In this document: positions 59,756 to 64,000 of the stretch, one piece after another
How the letters are laid out: each line of letters opens with the position of its first letter
Position numbering within the stretch: the stretch's first letter is position 1
Assembly: GCA_949752795.1 (NCBI GenBank)
Contig: OX457061.1
Span: 28,648,425 to 28,712,424, forward strand
DNA: 64,000 bases
Origin: Hyperoodon ampullatus
Taxonomy: Eukaryota; Chordata; Mammalia; Artiodactyla; Ziphiidae
Direction: 5' to 3'
Position numbers and translations under genes: made by a program
Notes under the pieces: generated by a model
Seen by the model: only the letters and a program-made list of their open reading frames with translations
What the model was told of the DNA's origin: nothing
Database searches by the model: none

Positions 59756-60640
59756 ATGAGAAGACAGAGAAACACACAGAAGATGAAGGAGCAAGGTAAA
59801 AACCCACCAGACCAAACAAATGAAGAGGAAATAGGCAGTCTACCTGAAAAAGAATTCAGACTAATGAAAGAAAAGATGATCCAAAATCTTGGAAATAGAA
59901 TAGAGAAAATACAAGAAACATTTAAGAAGGAACTAGAAGAACTAAAGAGCAAACAAACAATGATGAACAGCACAATAAATGAAATTTAAAATTCTCTAGA
60001 AGGAATCAATAGCAGAATAACTGAGAAGAGAACGGGTAAGTGACCTGGAAGATAAAATAGTGGAAAAAACTACCGCAGAGCAGAATAAAGAAAAAGAATG
60101 AAAAGAATTGAGACTTTCAGAGACCTCTGAGACAACATTAAACTTAACATTCAAATAATAGGGGTCCCAGAAGAAGAAGAGAAAAAGGAAGGGACTGAGA
60201 ACATATTTGAAGAGATTATAGTTGAAAACTTCCCTAATATGGGAAAGGAAATAGTCAATCAAGTCCAGGAAGCGCAGAGAGTCCCATACAGGATAAATCC
60301 AAGGAGAAACACACCAAGACACATATTAATCAAACTATCAAAAATTCAATAGAAAGAAAAAATATTAAAAGCAGCAAGGGAAAAACAACAAATGACATAC
60401 AAGGGAGTCCCCATAAGGTTAACAGCTGATCTTTCAGCAGAAACTCTTCAAGCCAGAAGGGAGTGGCACAACATATTTAAAGTGATGAAAGGCAAAAAAC
60501 TACAACGAAGATTACTCTACCCAGCAAGGGTCTCATTCAGATTCGACAGAGAAATCAAAACCTTTACAGACAAGCAAAAGCTAAGAGAATTCAGCACCAC
60601 CAAACCAGCTTTACAACAAATGCTAAAGGAACTTCTCTAG
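59756..60640 (+). pseudogene. L1 ORF1 protein, broken
   Basis: ORF1p is the RNA-binding chaperone of L1: an N-terminal coiled coil, an RRM domain and a C-terminal domain. The frame starts at ATG 59756 (MRRQRNTQKMKEQGKNP) and includes coiled-coil-like sequence (NRIEKIQETFKKELEELKSK), then stops at 59987-59989 after an apparent one-base insertion (gaaatttaaaat). Further frameshifts follow through the RRM region. The C-terminal domain is open at 60392-60640, with PIRLTADLSAETLQARREWH, ending at the expected place (QQMLKELL, stop 60638-60640). Not functional. Confidence 0.92.
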
Positions 60641-60736
60641 GCAGGAAACACAAGAGAAGGAAAAGACCTACAATAACAAACCCAAAACAATTAAGAAAAT
60701 GGTAATAGGAACATACATATTGATAACTACCTTAAA

Positions 60737-61058
60737 TGTTAAGGGGGTCAGGAGCAAAAGCAGGGTACTGCCCATGCCCCCTGCACACAACACCACCTAA
60801 GGGATGGGCAAAACACCTAAGCTACCCCTCTGGTCCGGCCCCTGGACACACCCCTACCCTTGCCCCGTATAATGAACAAGCTTGCCCCCCCCTCAGGGAG
60901 TGAGCAAGCAAGGGAACCAGTTGTTTGTTCTAACCCCCGCCCCCACCCCCGCTGCAGCAGAGACCCCAATAAAGCCTTGCCTGAATTTCTTGTCTGGCCT
61001 CTAGTAAACTTCTGTTGCTCGGGGGTTGGGGGGAGGCCAAGAACCCTGGTCAGTAACA
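60737..61058 (+). mobile_element. Endogenous retrovirus LTR (ERV1-like), apparently solo
   Basis: A C-rich U3-like part, a TATA-like tataatg at 60868-60874, AATAAA at 60968-60973 followed by gccttgcctgaatttc, and a U5 end ...ccctggtcagtaaca at 61058. The TATA-to-AATAAA distance of about 100 bp fits a short R region. The left edge is uncertain; tgtt at 60737 is the best TG start, immediately after L1. No flanking duplication, no primer-binding site and no viral genes are seen, so it is a solo or partial LTR. Confidence 0.75.
60968..60973 (+). promoter_or_regulatory. Polyadenylation signal in the LTR
   Basis: AATAAA in the expected R-region position of the LTR. Confidence 0.7.
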
Positions 61059-64000
61059 CCTGTAGTGGAGGATTGAGTTTGTGTGACTGGCAGTTTCATC
61101 AGATGGAAAAGGACAGAAGAAAAGTGTTATGTTACCAAAAGAAGGAGGAAGTGTTGTGAGGTAACTTAAGAAGAAGGAAATACAAAAAAATTGCCTAGAA
61201 TTAGGCTTTCCTTCTATGTATACTTTTTAAATATGCTTTTCCCTAACAGTGTATCTATCCCATACAGCTAAGATTTATCCCTTCTATAAAAGGAGAGAGC
61301 TCACTCCCTGTATCTAGTTTTGAGTATAGGATCTCTGGGTGATACGCATTTTCCTTGGTCAAGTCTGGTTCAGCCAGTGTGCATTAGTTCAGTTAGCCTC
61401 TTTGCTTCACTCAAGTTCTGTCTTCAGGGATTATTCCCCTTATTCCTTGTCTTCACTGGGCACAGAGAAGACTCTCTTTTGGGGGGCTGTGCCCTCAATT
61501 TTAATCTGACATGGTTGCAAGGACCTGGAAATTGTATCAATTTTTTGTGTTTTTTTTGTTTTATTTTCTTTTTTCTCCTCACCAACCCAGGTCTTTGTCT
61601 GCTAGGAATTTTTCTGGAAATAGCTCTTAAAACATGGATATGGGGAAATATGAATTTTCTTGAATCTAAGATCTAATAAATAAACCTACCGAGGTAGTTT
61701 AGTTATGGTCTCCAAATCTGGACCCTGCCTTAAGGCTTTCTGCTTCAGCAGTATTTCTGAGAGTTTTGCTTATCCCTCGGCCCTCAGTTAAACCACTTCT
61801 ATCTGGCATTTACCTCAGAAATGATAGTCTATAGTCATGAGACCCAGTTAATATTATTATAATCCCATACTGCCTTACAGAGATATAAATATTACCTTTG
61901 TTAGTACATGAAGAAAAGCATTTAGACAGAGCCTAGGGCATCTGGCTTTTACTCTGTTCTCTGGCTTTAGGTAGGTCCTAATACTTTATTCCCCCTGTTG
62001 TCTACAGATCCCTATCCTTTCATCTTCCAGTGTTAATTTGAGGACAGATAATATAGGACAATTAATTTGGAGACTTTTCCAACTGCACAAAGTACATAAT
62101 TATTTGACTCTCAACCATTTGGACTGCTGACTCTAAGGAGACAGAACTTCTTAACAAAACTGTATTTTCTTTCCTCTCATCTTTTACATGTGAAGCTTGA
62201 AAAAAATTTAGCTTTTTCTAGTAGGATGTTATTAAAGAAGGCAATAAGCACCAATATCCCGATTTTTTTCCTACCAAGTCCCCTAAAGCCCCAGTGTCAG
62301 TGGAAAAATCAGTAGTGGCTAAAAAAGACAAAACAGACAAGAATTTGTCCAGGAGCTTTGCTATTCATAATTTAACATCCTCAAACTTGAAGTTGAAGAA
62401 TCTTTTTTGGTATTCCTTATTATTTTGTTGACAACTTAAGGTCTGTTAAATGTACAGATGACTTTTATATTTTTCAGGGCTTTTTCCTATTGCAACGGCA
62501 AAAAGCAAGTTCAAAACAGCTTAAGGAAAAAGGGGAATTTACTGGCTTCTTTTTTAACTCTCCTATGTGAGTGTGGTACCTTTATGCTGTATTTAAAGGG
62601 GTAATGGGCTGTGCCATAGAAAATAAACATGTATACATGAGCCAAAGGGATAATTTATCACAGCTGGACAGGGATTAAAGTAGCATAGCATAATGATCAA
62701 TAATCTAAAGCACGTACACGTTCCCAGAAACTTCTTCTACAGCAAAGTGTCCTTACTGGATTACATTTACTTATTTAGAAATGTAAAGGAAAGTTACAAT
62801 GGAGTGGAGCAAACAATTTGATGAGAGAGGGCAGACATCTACATATTCGGAGAGGAGGCGGGTTGTGGATGGAAGGAAGATTATTGGGCAATATCAGTGG
62901 AGGAAAAAAAGGTAGATAGGTCCTATGGTCATGGTGAAATCTGTTGACATTTCCTGTTATGCCAGAATTCAACGTGGTCAGTGAAGAATTTCTGAATAAA
63001 TCTACTCGTGGGAATTGGCAATGAGTCCTCCTATATACTCTCTATAGTACACTAGCCTCAAGCCAATCTCAGCATAAGCCTCAGAGGTATCACTTTTCAT
63101 AGAATATAAAAGATTGTAGAGTTTTCAGAATTTCATTTAGCCCAGAACTTCAATGTACAGATGATTAAATAGACTAAAAGAAAGACCTCCATAGCTTTCT
63201 TTTTTAAATGATGGTAATTCCTTTGTTCGATTAAAAACAAAAACAAATACACTTGCTTTATGGGCCAAGGAAAGGAGAACTAATTCTACACAGTAGTGAC
63301 TATAAAAAGTGCTCATAAGTTATTCTAAGTCTATTAATATTATCTGTATTTTCATCTTCTAAGTCACCTTGGAATAAAAGGAAACATACTTCTCATTCCT
63401 AGGAAAGTATCAATTCATCTTCAGAGCAGTATCACTTAAGAAAAGCAAACCAACAATAAACCTGATACTTGAATAAAATTTGATAGCTGTTATTAAAAAA
63501 AGTAATCTGGTAAACAAAATTAAGTTAATCTAACAAGACTGAAGTGTATACTGATAGGGAGTAAGTGATTACACTTACAGTGTATTGCATTTAAATGTAT
63601 TTATTGCAATTTATAATATGCAAATCTGAAAATCATACAGAATCAATGAAAATTTTAACCATCCATTTTTTAGAGTTCTGCAATAAAGCAAGTAAAAACA
63701 AGTCAGATTTTGAAGAAATGACTTCACAGCATTTTTGAGAAATAAGGAATCTAATGGTATTAAGAACGGCAAAGAGATTGCTTTAAGATTTTAGCCGAAA
63801 AGTGGCTTCATATAAAAGATTCATGACATTGAATTCGATTAATTCAATATGTTTTATTGCCTTATACTTGGTTTAATGTAAATTAAATTATCTGGTATTA
63901 AAAAAAAGTTTTACCCTAAGAGTAGCTTCCTTTTCATCTAGAAGTCAATTTAGCATCAATAAAATCTTTTCATCTACAGTTTCCCGTATTTAATCTTTGT
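61059..64000. other. Unannotated AT-rich sequence
   Basis: No repeat recognised. A 118-codon frame at 61320-61676 is hydrophobic and T-rich and looks like chance. 63600-63640 carries an exact octamer ATGCAAAT at 63618-63625. Confidence 0.35.

Larger units (their letters stand above)
57588..60744 (+). mobile_element. 5' part of an L1: 5' UTR, ORF1 and start of ORF2
   Basis: Begins at or near the true L1 5' end (gggagaccttcaagatggcg), followed by a ~2.2 kb 5' UTR, a broken ORF1 at 59756-60640, the inter-ORF spacer and the first bases of ORF2 (atattgataactaccttaaa). It then stops against an ERV LTR. Retrotransposition normally loses 5' ends, so a copy with its 5' end but no 3' end must have lost the rest later. 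Confidence 0.92.

Noticed and set aside
59536..59973. 145-codon minus-strand frame
   Set aside because: Antisense to the L1 ORF1 leader and coiled-coil region.
60880..61036. C- and G-rich runs as G-quadruplex sites
   Set aside because: Only three long G/C runs lie close together on each side; the usual four-run spacing is not met.

Overview
This 64 kb window is mammalian genomic DNA, almost certainly from a cetacean (whale or dolphin) or a very close relative. The clearest sign is thirteen full or partial copies of tRNA-derived SINEs of the CHR type. Their head (gcttccctggtggcgcagtg) and body are characteristic of Cetacea plus hippopotamus. The ~205 bp copies are very alike and have long A-tails and clean target-site duplications (TSDs), so some are young. 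The L1 copies are of cetartiodactyl type, and there is one mariner DNA transposon. Family names come from my reading and were not confirmed by a search.

I see no intact protein-coding gene, tRNA, rRNA or CRISPR array. Base composition is AT-rich, as in intergenic or deep-intronic DNA. Nearly every long open frame lies in a transposable element.

Layout. 155-3182: a minus-strand L1 whose flanking duplication suggests it carried 3'-flanking DNA with it; that DNA contains a decayed exon-like stretch on the plus strand (188-534). 3183-10283: mostly non-repeat AT-rich DNA with one CHR-2 SINE and an L2 tail. 10284-11118: a second minus-strand L1 with TSDs and a TG/TA microsatellite in its ORF2. 11795-15400: MIR and L2 relics. 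17690-19990: old L1/HAL1-like material split by a CHR-2 SINE. 20311-22250: two more CHR-2 copies and an unexplained 28 bp direct repeat. 22848-30000: a graveyard of L1 copies, with four co-oriented plus-strand 3' ends in a row followed by an old minus-strand copy. 30690-32765: another plus-strand L1. 32855-37629: CHR SINEs, an LTR-like repeat and an old L1 tail. 40170-42440: a pyrimidine-rich tract and a block that may be decayed coding sequence. 42536-44350: a full-length mariner flanked by TA and interrupted by two CHR SINEs. 47400-55059: old L1, MIR, L2 and CHR elements. 57588-60744: the 5' part of an L1 (promoter region, broken ORF1) running into an ERV LTR (about 60737-61058). The last 3 kb is AT-rich DNA without repeats I recognise.

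The biology here is transposon history. L1 supplied the retrotransposition machinery used by the CHR SINEs, which explains their L1-endonuclease-like target sites. Mariner moved separately by cut-and-paste and was already fixed when the SINEs landed in it. I found no convincing new biological system. The most useful leads are the apparent L1 3' transduction with its exon-like cargo, the orphan coding-like pieces at 27321-27445 and 41340-42440, and the doubly interrupted mariner.
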